From the NCBI GenBank assembly GCA_949825045.1, contig OX463836.1, forward strand, positions 10,805,829-10,869,828: 64,000 nt of DNA. The letters are read 5' to 3'. Made by a program: the position numbers and the translations under genes. How positions within the stretch are numbered: the stretch's first letter is position 1; each line of letters begins with the position of its first letter. Origin of the DNA: Argyresthia goedartella. Its lineage: Eukaryota > Arthropoda > Insecta > Lepidoptera > Argyresthiidae. This document shows positions 52,190-63,358 of the stretch, one piece after another. Under the pieces are notes generated by a model. That model did no database searches and was not told the DNA's origin. It saw nothing but the letters and a program-made list of their open reading frames with translations.

Positions 52190-53158
52190 AAAGTCAAAAG
52201 TCAAAGTTTTTTATTACTGTAGATATTTACATATACTTAGCAAACGTCATTTTCGCCTCTTCTCTACATTGGACCACTGTGGCAGAAGAAAGGCGTAGAA
52301 ACACCCGCAGATTGATTTTTAGATCTGTTATAAAAATTGGTTGTGCTTAACTGATACAAATATGTATTTTTTTTATCATTGTGATTAATAAGCAGGAATA
52401 AATTATTCCAAAATTATTAACAGCGAGGTCCTTGTTGAGCCAGGTTAACCCCATATAGTCCCGTCATTTAAGTAATCTTGAATATTGTAGTATCCCTTTT
52501 TCGACAAAGTCGCTTTAACATGGTTTTTAAATTGCTTAAAAGGCAATTTCAAGATCTCCAGATATCTTGTTGTAGTAAAGAATGCATTAACCCTTGAAAG
52601 AATTTCTAACCATCGCAAGTCTAAACCGGGGCGCAACTAGTGCCAACAAAAAACATTATATATTGTAAGGTTCTTGCGTACATGCATTATATTTTCGAAA
52701 ATAAATTGACAAGCTACAGTTTGTATGTCTATTTTTATAAAAAGCTCTCTTAAGGAGTATGTCTGTTCGTTTTAAATTATAAATTGCTCGAATGGCTCTT
52801 TTCTGTAAAATAAAAATAATTAGAATATCCGCTGCTTTCCCCCACAACAAGGTATAATGATGAGGTATGTGGGGTCTCCACTGAAATTTGCTATCAATGG
52901 TTATTCCAAGAAACTTCGTATCATTTACTAATTCTAACGTGTTGCTGTCTAACACTAAACTGGTCTCAACTTGCCTGACATTTGGAAGTGAGAATTTGAT
53001 ACACTTAGTTTTGCCAGCAATTAACAATAAATTATTATCTGTGAACCAATTCAAGGTTAAAGACATTACACCATTAACATCATCAAAATCTTCTTTTTGT
53101 CTTTCAATTTTGAAGACCATTGAAATATCATCAGCAAAAAACACTATGTCAGTCAATT
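52190..53158 (-). pseudogene. Jockey-like family A copy, 3' half (FADD box to tail)
   Basis: Minus strand: IVFFADDISMVFKIERQ (catalytic FADD), LTLNWFTDNNLLL, LVNDTKFLGITIDSKFQW, then an internal deletion of about 50 residues before YTLLWGKAAD. The C-terminus ends KKGYYNIQDYLNDG at 52445. The 3' UTR runs to a TTTGAC-type tail near 52190. The upstream RT is at 58474-59650; the non-LTR element 53159-58473 is inserted exactly between them with CAATT on both sides. Confidence 0.85.
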
Positions 53159-53642
53159 CTTCCCCCCGGACCTCGTATAGAGTAGACGTAAACGGGAACT
53201 GTTATAAATATTTTATTGAAAGTTTAAATACACTTTGTGACACATAAAATCACGCAGATTATTAGGAGCGCATAGGCCAAAAGTGTTTCGCTGGATTCAA
53301 ACAACGCGCCATTCGACGTATAAAACTCATGTTACACACTCAATGATCGCAGTCGACCGGCGTACGCAAGCCCCGCCCACCTCCAAGGACCTCATTCATC
53401 CAAACGGAGAAGACTCCGCCCCGCCTGCGCGTGAGTAGCTGTGACGTCGTTCAAAGTCGTATCGTAGGTCCTCATACACTGGACGGAAAGCGTTTTTGCT
53501 CCTACCTGTCGATCGGTGCCATCATAAGCTGACCTGTGTAAGCTCTTAGCTTACTGCTACCCTGGTATCTTTCAAAGCCGAGCATACAGAGCGATACAAA
53601 AAGTAATAATAGGACAGTTGATCTGCACTTATAGATATTAAA
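53159..53642 (+). promoter_or_regulatory. 5' UTR of the non-LTR element, probable internal promoter
   Basis: 484 nt of relatively GC-rich sequence before the ORF1 ATG. Non-LTR elements of this group carry an internal RNA polymerase II promoter at the 5' end. I see no clear initiator or downstream element, so promoter position is inferred. Confidence 0.5.
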
Positions 53643-54855
53643 ATGAAACGTACACCGCCGCAAGCGAAAATTTCAGCTTCTGAATCTGATCTTCCACAAA
53701 AAGTTCTTCAAGATGACTTAACCTCACCGGAACGCCTCCCCCTCAGAACTAACAAAAAACGAAGGCTGTCGGGTGACGAAGTGAGCACAGAAATAAGTGC
53801 TTTTAAGGCTGAATTTTTGTCTATGATGAGCGGATTTATGGCTACTCAAAACACCAGACTTGACGCCCTAGAATCACACATTAAAGATGTCAAGTCGCAA
53901 AACATGACCATACAGTCTACTAGTCAAGATATTGAACGAGCAATGAATGTCATGACGGAGGATATAAAAAACATCGAGTCCAAAATTATCAGCCTTGAAA
54001 AAGAGCGTAAAAATTTTTCGGAAGACTTGGCACAAATTAATTTTAAAATTGACGATATAGAAAAAAGCGTCATTAAAACCTCAATCGAATTGAGAAACGT
54101 CCCCAAAAAAATCAAAGAGACAAAAGAAGATCTTTTTGGCTACGCAGTAAATCTCTGTCAAGAAATTCGTTTTGTAGCCCAGAAAACAGACATACGAGAC
54201 GTATATAGGCTCCCAAGCAAGCGAGAAAACAAAAACGCTTCGGTTATAATAGAGATTCAATTCAATTCAATTCAATTCAATTCAATTCAATTCAAGTCTT
54301 TATTTGTCAGCAAACACGGTACATGTAGGTTTTATATAATACATAAATACGGACAAGCGTGTAGCACCATTATATGGTATACAAATATAATGATTTAAAA
54401 TTAGAAGCTATATTATTTACAAAATTATTATACAATGTCAAGAATTTAAGATGTCATTATTGGATTTGAAATTCATTATGGTTTAAAGAAATCATTTATA
54501 CTGTATATACATTTTTTAACCAACCAGTTAGAAAGCGATGAACAACACACTGTCCAAATCAAGCTTGCTAAATTGTATCAAGACCTTTAATACAAATAAT
54601 CCCACCAACAATCTGAACTCTGGTCATCTGGGTATAAAGGAAACAGCTGAACAGATCTTTGCGTCAGAACATCTAACGCCAAAAACGAAGCGCTTGCTCT
54701 TCTTGGCGCGTGAGTTCAAAAAGGCTGCAGGCTACAAATACGTCTGGACGTCAAATGGACGTGTCTATCTTAGAAAAGTAGAGGGAGCCCAGTTTCTACT
54801 AATCAAAGATGAAGCACAAGTAGAAGAACTTACGAAGAAGCTATCCATAAAATGA
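53643..54855 (+). pseudogene. Non-LTR ORF1 (coiled coil and FP25K-like C-terminal domain), interrupted
   Basis: MKRTPPQAKISASESD start with a basic/polar N-terminus, then a long coiled coil (HIKDVKSQNMTIQSTSQDIE, IESKIISLEKERKNFSEDLA). Next is the RRM-like segment ELRNVPKK, DIRDVYRLPSKRENK, ASVIIE. An insertion at 54255-54530 splits the gene. The C-terminal domain resumes in 54538-54855: NSGHLGIKET, SEHLTPKTKRLLFLAREFKK, YKYVWTSNGRVYLRK. This C-terminal pattern is the one shared with baculovirus FP25K-like proteins and common in insect non-LTR ORF1. Role: RNA binding in the retrotransposition particle. Confidence 0.82.
54255..54530 (-). mobile_element. 3' fragment of a non-LTR element with TTGAA tail
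   Basis: Begins on plus with about eight copies of attca (54255-54294), which on the minus strand is a GAATT-type tail. About 235 bp of AT-rich 3' UTR-like sequence follows. It splits ORF1. The same tail type ends the 117-bp insert at 41616-41732. Confidence 0.7.
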
Positions 54856-55192
54856 CTAGATCATGCCCTTAAATTAACTCTTTTGCAATCCTACATAAGC
54901 ATGCACTTTCATATAAATTATCTTTCTACTATCATATACCAGTACATAAACACAGTCATACATACTTACACACATTTTAAAAATACACACACACAATCCA
55001 GTTACTACACACTATTTCAACCAAATTTTAGATATCATCCAATTCAAAAACCTTTAATACCAAGGACTTGTCAGCCTAAATCCTCTGTTACATATTTTTC
55101 CCAGTTTATGTACCCACTATGGTCGCCCATTTATCTTACAATGTTTAATTTTTAATCTTGCAAAGGATATAATAGAGGATCTAGAACAAATT
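54856..55192 (+). other. Spacer between ORF1 and ORF2
   Basis: AT-rich 337 nt with no family match. A weak frame (54883-55155) is open but looks like UTR. Confidence 0.5.
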
Positions 55193-56344
55193 TTGACTTG
55201 CAATTCCGTTCAAAGTGACACTTTAAACTGTCATAAATATATTCCACAATCAATAAATAACCTTAATGTAATTACGCAAAATATACGAAGTATTGGATGC
55301 AATATGTCAGGATTCCTTGCACTGCTTCATGAACTAATAGTAGAGTGTGACGTCATTATACTGACTGAGTGTTGGTTATCTGGCGATCCCATTATACCAA
55401 AATTACAGGGATACACGTCGTATGCAAGTAAAAAATGTATTAATCAAAATGATGGAGTGGTCATCTACTACAGAGAAAGTCTTAGTATCTCTATAAACGA
55501 AGCATCTTTTAAGGAGGGAAACTGCCTTATTATTAAACAGGGTTTCGATACTGCGATACTAGCTATATATCGCTCCCCATGCTACAAAAAACTTGATAGT
55601 TTCTTTGTCTCGTTAAATGAAGCACTGCATGAGGTTTCCTCTTTTAAAAATATTATAGTGGCCGGGGACATTAACATCGATATAAATCCTGATCACCAAG
55701 ATTTAGATGCGGAAATTTATCTTAATATTGCGGCTACAAATAGGCTACTCCCTGGACATTTATTTGTTACCAGAGATGCTAGTCGTGCATGTCTGGACCA
55801 TGTCCTTGTCAGGTCAAAAAGCAAATTTGTTACAATAGTTCTGCAATCTACAGTTACAGATCATATGGCTGTTCTGTTCAGTCTATGTTTGGAGTGTGAA
55901 AAGTTTTTGATGTCTCCTACTAAAACACACACATTGAATAATGAAGATTTTAAAACAGATCTGATAAATACAGATTTCTCTCATATATATAAAATGCAAG
56001 ACCCAGATGCGGCTACGAATGAGTTTATTAGGTTGTTTCAAGTTGCGCTGGACAGAAATCAGTTAATAAAGAAAATTTCATCTAGAAAAAAATTTCTCAA
56101 ACCTTGGTTAACACCCGGTTTATTACGATGCCTCAGAAATAGAGACAAATTACATAAAAAATCAATGTCACAACGAGAAAATGACACATTCAAATTAGTC
56201 TACAACAGATACAGAAATTTTTGCAATAATTTAATCAAGAAATTAAAAAGAATTTATGAGAAATCATTGTTAACTAAAGCAGGCAACAATAATAAGGACA
56301 TATGGAAAGCTATAAAATTAATTACATCAACTGAAAAAAATTAA
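55193..56344 (+). pseudogene. Non-LTR ORF2: endonuclease and linker
   Basis: Endonuclease domain: LNVITQNIRSIGCN (Asn), VIILTECWLSGD (catalytic Glu), AILAIYRSPCYKKLDSFF, IVAGDINIDINPDH, ACLDHVLVRS, then VTDHMAVLFSL (final Asp-His). The linker has KPWLTPGLLRCLRNRDKLHK. The frame ends at 56342-56344; RT continues in a different frame from about 56345. Confidence 0.9.
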
Positions 56345-57394
56345 AAAAGTCCAAACGAATTATTGAAGATTGACAAATCTCCACAAAAATCGATCGATTT
56401 AGTCAACCAGTATTTTTTAAACGTTGGTAAAAAATCCGCTGAAGATATTACTCTTATACAAAACAATCAAACAGTTTCTCTGCCAGACAGGAGCCCGCAC
56501 TCTTTCGCCTTAATACAAACTGACTGTGAAGAGGTGAACAGGCTTATTATGCAGCTCAAAAACGAATGTTCAGTTGGGTGGGACAATATACCAAACAAAA
56601 TTTTAAAACAACATAAAGATATACTGGTGCCTTTGCTGTGCTATATTTTTAATCTTAGTCTTGACCAAGGAATCTTTCCTTGTGCTCTCAAAAGATCCCT
56701 GGTTGTCCCTGTTCACAAGGGGGGTGAGCGGGATCGTGTCGAATGCTATAGACCTATCTCAATTCTCCCGTCCATGTCCAAAATTCTAGAGCGTATTATC
56801 AATACTCGATTAATAAACTATCTTGAAAAAAACAAAATCTTGTCCGAAAGACAACTTGGTTTTCGTTCACGAAAGTCCACCTCCGATGCCGTTCATCTAG
56901 TGACCAATTTAATAGCGGAGAGTTTAGATAGCGGAGAGAGATGCCTAGGCATCTTCCTTGACCTGGCCAAAGCATTTGACACGGTCTCGATCGCTCTCCT
57001 TGTAAACAAACTTGAGTCTGTGGGTGTAAGGGGTACTCAACTTATGCTGTTTAAAAGCTACCTGTCTGATAGAAGACAGAGTGTCAGGATAGGTGATAAT
57101 ATAAGTGAACCCCAGCCAGTCAAATGGGGAGTTCCGCAGGGTAGTATTCTCGGCCCAACTTTATTTTTGCTGTATATAAATGAGCTTTGCAACCTCAAAT
57201 TGCCCTGCGGAAGTATTGTCGCCTATGCTGATGACACTGTGTTACTTTTTAGAGAGAAAAACTGGCAAATGGTCTTTGAGAGTGCTCAATTTGGTTTTAA
57301 CAGAGTCTCAGATTGGCTTCAGAAAAATGTTTTAACATTAAACGTAAGTAAAACCAAATACATCACGTTTTCAATAAACAGTTCGACCCAACCC
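56345..57394 (+). pseudogene. Non-LTR ORF2: reverse transcriptase
   Basis: RT blocks in order: LVVPVHKGGERDRVECYRPI, SILPSMSKILERIINTRLIN, LGFRSRKSTSDAVHLVTNLI, GIFLDLAKAFDTVSIALLV (catalytic Asp), [32 protein letters not shown] (YADD). A stop TAG at 57395-57397 ends the frame before the thumb. Coding is otherwise clean. Confidence 0.92.
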
Positions 57395-57397
57395 TAG

Positions 57398-57928
57398 GAA
57401 AATTTCAAATTATTTAGTCATATTTGTACTGAAAATAACGACTGTTCTTGTAAAGCCTTAGAAAAAACAGATTCAATTAAATATCTGGGTGTAGAGCTGG
57501 ATCAAAACCTAAATTTTAAAAAACATATCCAAGCCATGAGTGCAAAAGTTCGTAAACTGATTTATATATTTAAGGGTCTGAGACATATTGTTGAACCAAT
57601 GCTTATGAAAAATATATATTTTGCCTTATGTCAATCTGTTCTATGTTACTGTATCTCTTGTTGGGGTGGTGCAAATAAAACTACTCTTCTATCATTAGAG
57701 CGTGCCCAACGTGCAGTTCTAAAGGTATGTACTTTTAAACCCAGAATTTTTCTTACTGTAGATCTTTATAATTTCTGTGACGTTCTAACCGTGCGGCAAA
57801 TGTTTATTCATAGCAAATTAATGAAGCAACATAAAATGCTTGAAAAACAAACTATCACAAAACGTAGAAAAGACATAGTCTGTCAAACAATTTTTACAAA
57901 CACTAAATTTATGCAGCGTTTTTTTTAA
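57398..57928 (+). pseudogene. Non-LTR ORF2: C-terminal region
   Basis: Continues in two short frames: SIKYLGVELDQNLNFKKHIQ, then LIYIFKGLRHIVEPMLMKNI, LLSLERAQRAVLKVC and a degraded end near 57928. A 3' UTR of about 545 nt leads to the ATTTC tail. Confidence 0.85.
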
Positions 57929-58473
57929 ATTTTTGGGTCCTTATCTTTATAATAAAATTAATAAAAAAGTAGAAATATAAACAAAAAATGTCTTTGAATG
58001 CAAGAAAATTATTTTCAAATGGTTGAGATCATATACATACGAGGACACCGAAGAATTTATAGAAGTATTATCATACTAAACTGACACATACACTTTTTAG
58101 TCATAGTATAAAACTACACTACACTTACATGCACTACACACCTCAGCATACATGCATACATAACACTCTACAACTACACATACTGTACTACTTACACACA
58201 AACAAACACACAATGTGCATTAATTTTTAATTTTAATTTTTAAAATGTTTTCTTTTTGTAAAATTAAGTTGTAATATTTAACCTGTTTACATATACTATA
58301 TGTACAAACAAAAAGGGAAGAGATATTTTAACTTATCCTATAACACAGGGGAAACCCTACCATAGGGAGTTAAAGTCACTCTGACACTGTTATAACGTTT
58401 TTAACGTATGTATAACAAGTGAACTGTAATCACTCTCTAGAACACAAATAAACTATTTCATTTCATTTCATTT

Positions 58474-59960
58474 CAATTTATCCACCATGAAAGACAGATC
58501 GTTAATATATACCAGGAATAAGAAAGGGCCTAATATGGAACCTTGTGGAACGCCAATTTTTACACCCGATTAATCAGATAAAACGCCGTTGACTTCTGCC
58601 TTTTGAATTCTATTGCTTAGGTAGGATCTTAGTAGATCTAAAGCTTTATTCTTACTCCGTAATGATTTAATTTCATTAATAGCGTATTATGATCTACACC
58701 ATCAAATGCCTTCGACAGATCGCAAAAATAGGTAATAACTGCATCCGTAGTCGATTTACCCCTGATGAAACCGTATTGTTTGGCGTAGGTAGAGTTGTTT
58801 TGTAAGGTTAAAGTGTGAGGCATTTGATTGATTTTTAAATATTTTACTTAGTGCTGGAAGAACCGATATTGGTCTGAAATTTGAAGGATCACCCTTATCT
58901 CCAGATTAGAACAGAGTAATCAGTTTACAGTATTTCATGAGGTCTGGGAAAGCTCCATCGTCAATTTATTTATTGAATCCTGTCCTGGGGATATATGTAC
59001 TTGATGAAATTTTAAATATACATTACTGACGCTAGTGTTTTTTTAAAATAAAGTCTCTGCTTTATATGGAGATGAATTTAGACGATCTGTTGTGAGTTAG
59101 GGTACATTGGTAAATAATGTTTCGAAACCTTGGGCAACCACAGCGTTGGATTTAACAACATCATCGCCTATCTTTAGTCAGAAATCATTGTCCCTTGGTA
59201 TAAATTTGCAAGTTTCACGGTTTATTAATTGCCAAACTGTTTTCATTATATTATTTGAATTTTGTATATTTCTATTTATATGTGAAGTTTTAGCAGTTCT
59301 ACGAACCAACTTGAAAGCTTTGGAATATTTGTTAACATAGTCATGAAAGTTTCGATCAAAGTTATAGGTTTTTTGTTAATAAAGGTCATAGAAGATAACT
59401 CTACTTTTACGAATTCCAAACGTTGCCCAGTCATTCAATTTAGATTCACCGTTTTAGTCACTGACTTTCTTTAATTTAGAAACTTTATTGAAGTGTGTTT
59501 GAATAATTTTGAAGAACTCTGAGTTGATTTTGTTTGGGTTCTGTTCATTAAAACCCGGTACTGGCAAATTTTTATGTCTCTAGTTATGGAATGTAATAGG
59601 CCTATAAAATGATGGACCAGTCTTATCCTTATTAGCAATTGGGAATGAAACTGTTTGACCACTGTGATCGGAAGGTAAGCAGTTAAATGTAATTAACTGC
59701 TTACCTTCCGATCACAGTGGTCAATACTATAATTTACTATTCGAATAAAGTTATTAATAGTTGTTTCTAAAATCTACATTAACATCGCCACAAATAATTA
59801 ACTTTTTTCTGTTATTACGTAGTTTATTGAGGGCATCCTCCATAATTTTCTCTAATATTTCGAAATTGTCATGGCCTTTTTTATCCATGCCTGCCAGGCC
59901 TGTAGACACAAACAATAATAACCTCAAACCTGTGTCCGAACCTGTGAACACAGAGAAGTA
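58474..59960 (-). pseudogene. Jockey-like family A copy, 5' half (endonuclease to RT)
   Basis: Minus strand from about 59960: DNFEILEKIMEDALNKL with IICGDVNVDFRNN (endonuclease, 59754-59951). Then a break with a fold-back (59655-59724), SDHSGQTVSFP, a degraded linker, YGFIRGKSTTDAV, ITYFCDLSKAFDGVDHNTLL (58638-58823), and [20 protein letters not shown] ending at 58480. The chain continues at 53158 after the inserted element. Many stops; a dead copy. Confidence 0.85.
59655..59724. repeat. Perfect 32-bp hairpin at an internal breakpoint of family A
   Basis: 59655-59686 is the exact reverse complement of 59693-59724, loop atgtaa. The left arm is the element's own SDHSGQ coding segment; the right arm is its mirror. 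About 60 residues expected between DFRNN and SDHSG are missing here. Confidence 0.95.
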
Positions 59961-60420
59961 CGAGTTTTCCAGGGAATACGAGGCTTTTCCAGGTAAATTT
60001 GTTGTTTTCCGTTAGTTCAAATGGCACCTACACATTGATACACGGGACTAAAACAAAGGAATTCAACAACATCAAACACCCTCACAATAGCACATATCAG
60101 CTGTCTGTAACTGTCAGTCAAATCACGTCAAGCAACTGACAACTACCATGTGTGGCCAGACATAAAAAACAAAAAATTGCGAGAGTAACGTTCGAAAACC
60201 TAAATAATATTCAGCCCGTACATTACGCTCGGTTACACGCAAACATCTAACATCTCACTGCTGTACGGCGGCGGAGCCTTCGATCTCGCAACCAGATTAT
60301 GCTGACCCATACCAGCACTGTAACACGCTCTCCGCTTTCTGCTAGCCTGGTACTCTTGAAGCCGCACGTACTTTCCTCTTCTTCTTCTTCTTATTCCGGC
60401 CTCTCAAACCGACAAGGGCA

Positions 60421-61458
60421 ATGTCGTCTAACGTGCTGAAGTGTTCGTGCTGCAATAATTTACAGCCGGTAGACGTAACACAGCTTTTAACAGACATAGT
60501 AGCTGTGCAAAAAGAACTGAGAGAGATCCAGGAAAAATATGCGACTGAAACCTCAAAGTACGTTACTGTGAAGGAGTTCGAGCTATTAAAAGCGGAGCTG
60601 AATAGCTTGAAAAAAACGACGTCTGCCTCTTCCAACACCAGTAGTGTTTATAGCAATCCGCCTTACGTAAACATACGGAGAGGTGCATTTTGTGCTCAAG
60701 AAAGCTGGGAATATCAGCGCAATAGCGGCCCCATCGGCCTGTCACACATTAGCGCAAACAGAGCATTGACCCCCCCACCTGAGACCAAAGTGACGAAACC
60801 GGAGTGTGTAGCAGGGGCAGCATGCACGCCATCCCCATCGTATGCGGAGATGGCACAGCATGCATCTATCCCGCCCACACCTACGCCTATTTCGCTCACA
60901 CAAACACCTTCGCCCGGTGGCAATACGAAGCGGTTGGTTGAAGGTCACAAACCAAAACTAAGTGGCACCGCAAGCGCAAACAAACAGCCGATATCGACTG
61001 CAGCGCAAGCAAAAGCTCCCACACCGGCACCAGTACCTCAAAATGCGACTAACGCCAAGGACTTAAAGGAAGATGGTGGGGAGGGATGGACCAAAGTCAT
61101 TAGGAAGCCACGAAGGCCCCGGTCGCTGCGCGGCACAGCAGGATCCACAATTACCACTCTTCGCGCGGTGGAGCGACAGCGGTTCTTCCATCTCTGGAAT
61201 ATGAGGTCGGGACTGGAGGAAGTTAGGGTATATTTACAGGAGTTGTGCTCACCCGAAACCGGCACCGTGGTAGAGTTGTCGACAAAGTGGGCGTACAAGT
61301 CCTTCAAAATAGGTGTTCCAGAGTCGCTTTTTGACACCTGCTTCTCCAAGGATGTGTGGCCTGTTGATGCCCGTATCAAGGAGTGGCTGCCCTTTCAGAC
61401 CTATATTGAGCTCTACAAAAACAGTAAAAATAAATCACCGTCCCGCCCACCCCAATGA
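60421..61458 (+). CDS. Non-LTR ORF1 protein (345 aa)
   Basis: Intact frame MSSNVLKCSCCNNLQPVDVT to stop. The N-terminal segment has CSCC, then a coiled coil (VAVQKELREIQEKYATETSK, FELLKAELNSLKKTTSA). The middle is low-complexity Pro/Thr/Ala-rich. The C-terminal basic part is GWTKVIRKPRRPRSLRG, then FFHLWNMRSGLEEVRVYLQE and WAYKSFKIGVPESLFDTCF, ending WLPFQ. This C-terminal block is typical of ORF1 or endogenous gag-like proteins of insect CR1-group elements and probably an RNA-binding fold. No zinc knuckle. Confidence 0.8.
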   Translation: MSSNVLKCSCCNNLQPVDVTQLLTDIVAVQKELREIQEKYATETSKYVTVKEFELLKAELNSLKKTTSASSNTSSVYSNPPYVNIRRGAFCAQESWEYQRNSGPIGLSHISANRALTPPPETKVTKPECVAGAACTPSPSYAEMAQHASIPPTPTPISLTQTPSPGGNTKRLVEGHKPKLSGTASANKQPISTAAQAKAPTPAPVPQNATNAKDLKEDGGEGWTKVIRKPRRPRSLRGTAGSTITTLRAVERQRFFHLWNMRSGLEEVRVYLQELCSPETGTVVELSTKWAYKSFKIGVPESLFDTCFSKDVWPVDARIKEWLPFQTYIELYKNSKNKSPSRPPQ

Positions 61459-62455
61459 ATATCTTGATATCCTTTATCAAAATGTCCGCGGTATCAAAAC
61501 GCGGTTGGAGTTTTGGCGGCATAACCTGCTGGTGCTGGATCACCACCTCGTCGCCGCTACGGAGACGTTCCTAGACTCGTCGGTTGGAGATGCCGAGGTC
61601 ACAGCGGGAGGCTGGAGCGTGCTGCGCCGGGACCGCGCTACCGCGTGCGGAGGCGTGCTGCTCGCCGCCCGCCCTGGCATCACACTGAGACGACGCCACG
61701 ACCTTGAAACGCCGAACGGTGAAGATCTCTGGGCGACTGTGACTGTTGGGGTAGTGACGGTTACCGTCTGTGTAGTTTACATAGATCCCAGCAGAAAGAA
61801 AAACAAGAAGAAAATCACCCAGGCGGATAAGGACGCCGAGTATATGAACTGGTTTTCGAAAACAGAGGAAAATGTAGCCCAAGTGAACGGTACATTAATT
61901 ATTCTAGGAGACCTCAATTTGAACAGTGCTTCAGTTGCAACACTTAACTATTATTGTTATTTTCTAAGTGTATGTGGTATGTATGAAACGAATGAAGTGA
62001 AGAATGATCATGATGGCGTGCTTGATGTGGTGTTACTGCCGGAGAGTGTGCGTGACGTAACTGTGCGCGCTTCCGTGTCAGGAAGCCTGGTGCCACGTAC
62101 TGACGCCTACCACCCGCCTCTCGACGTCATTGTGCCCGTGTTGTATGCGCAGAGAGCTGGCCAGCGATCTGGCCGCTTGGATCCCAGCAACATTGGAGGT
62201 CGCAATGACTGGAACTTTGCCAAGGGCAATCACGCAGTCCTGTACGAACTCATGTGTAGCATATCTTGGGACAGTGTTCTCGAAGCTACTGATGTAGAGA
62301 CGGCAGTCGGTCGCTTCTACGATTCCATTTACGGAGTCTTCAACAACTGTATCCCGAAGAAGACCAGACCAACCCAGCCTACAAGGAGATACCCGGTGTG
62401 GTTCACTGGTGATATAATAAGGGACTTGGCCACGAAGGCCATACTACGTACGTAA
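61440..62455 (+). pseudogene. Non-LTR ORF2: endonuclease
   Basis: LDILYQNVRGIKTRL (metal-binding Asn), HLVAATETFLDSSVGD (catalytic Glu), GVLLAARPGITLRRRHDLE, VCVVYIDPSRKKNKKK, LIILGDLNLNSASVA, and a degraded final motif AYHPPLDVIVPVL. A frameshift near 62450 ends it; RT follows at about 62455. Confidence 0.85.
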
Positions 62456-63358
62456 ATGGAAAACGGGGAGGAGGCCGGCTGACTACGTCTCATTCAGCGA
62501 GCTAAGAGCCAACCTCAAGTGTCGCGTAGATACAGCCTACGCCAACCACATGAGTAGTATTGAAAGCAATATTAGACATAACCCACGCGCATTTTGGAAA
62601 TATGTAAGTGGCCTACGATCGAAGGGTGGTTTCGAACCTCGGGTCACGCATCGGGGCCGGGAACACGTTGGAGAGGAAGCAGCAGCCGCATTTGCAAACT
62701 ACTTCTCAGACGTTTTCCTCCCTGATGAGCCAGCGCTCGATCCAGATCTGGTAAACATTTCTGATGACTCGTGCACTGCTAATCACATACAAGTTTCACA
62801 TATTTCCAGTAGGGACATAAAGGAAGGGCTGAAGCAGCTAAGGCCAAGGAGCGCAATTGGACCGGACAACGTCCCTCACTACTTTTTGAAGGCCTACAGC
62901 GATCAACTGGTTTTACCTTTGGGTCGGATATTCAATCTTGTTCTTGAACAAGGTAAGTACCCCACCAGCTGGAAGCTTTCTCGAGTCAGTCCTTTCCCCA
63001 AGACAAGTGACACTGCCTCCGTTGATCAATATCGACCTATCGCGATCCTGAGTTCATTGGCAAAACTGTTCGAGTCGATCATAAAAGACAAAATCGGTTC
63101 GCAGATTGCGCCTTATCTGAGCGACTCGCAACACGGATTCAGGAGTCGCCGCTCAGTTAACACCAACTTGCTGACTTTAGTCGAGATTGTGTCGAAGTGC
63201 ATGGACAAGGGATGTCAGGTGGACGTCGCCTATATGGACTTTCGTAAGGCGTTCGACGGAGTCGATAATGACGTCCTAATGAAGAAGTTATGTGCCATTG
63301 GATTTGCCCCACGGCTGTTGGTTTTCTTCGCTGACTACCTCAAGAACCGCCAGCAATA
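62455..63358 (+). pseudogene. Non-LTR ORF2: RT N-terminal half, truncated
   Basis: NIRHNPRAFWKYVSGLRSKG, YFSDVFLPDEPA, RSAIGPDNVPHYFLKAY, VSPFPKTSDTASVDQYRPI, AILSSLAKLFESIIKDKIGS, HGFRSRRSVNTNLLTLVEIV, VAYMDFRKAFDGVDNDVLMK (first catalytic Asp), then NRQQ and a stop formed by the adjoining DNA. The remaining RT is outside the window or lost. Confidence 0.9.

Larger units (their letters stand above)
53159..58473 (+). mobile_element. Nearly full-length Jockey/CR1-group non-LTR element
   Basis: 5.3-kb plus-strand copy within family A RT. CAATT at 53154-53158 and 58474-58478 is the target duplication. It has a GC-rich 5' UTR from 53159, ORF1 (53643-54855, interrupted), ORF2 (55193-57928, two breaks) and a 3' tail of ATTTC repeats (58455-58473). 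The presence of the 5' UTR suggests little or no 5' truncation. Only a few frame breaks exist, so the copy is fairly young. Confidence 0.9.
60015..63358 (+). mobile_element. Non-LTR element with Pro-rich ORF1, cut at 63358
   Basis: Plus-strand copy with a roughly 400-nt 5' UTR, ORF1 (60421-61458), the ORF2 endonuclease (to 62455) and the first part of RT (62550-63358). The RT stops abruptly after LKNRQQ, before the YADD box, where unrelated sequence begins. More GC-rich than the neighbouring copies. Confidence 0.85.
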
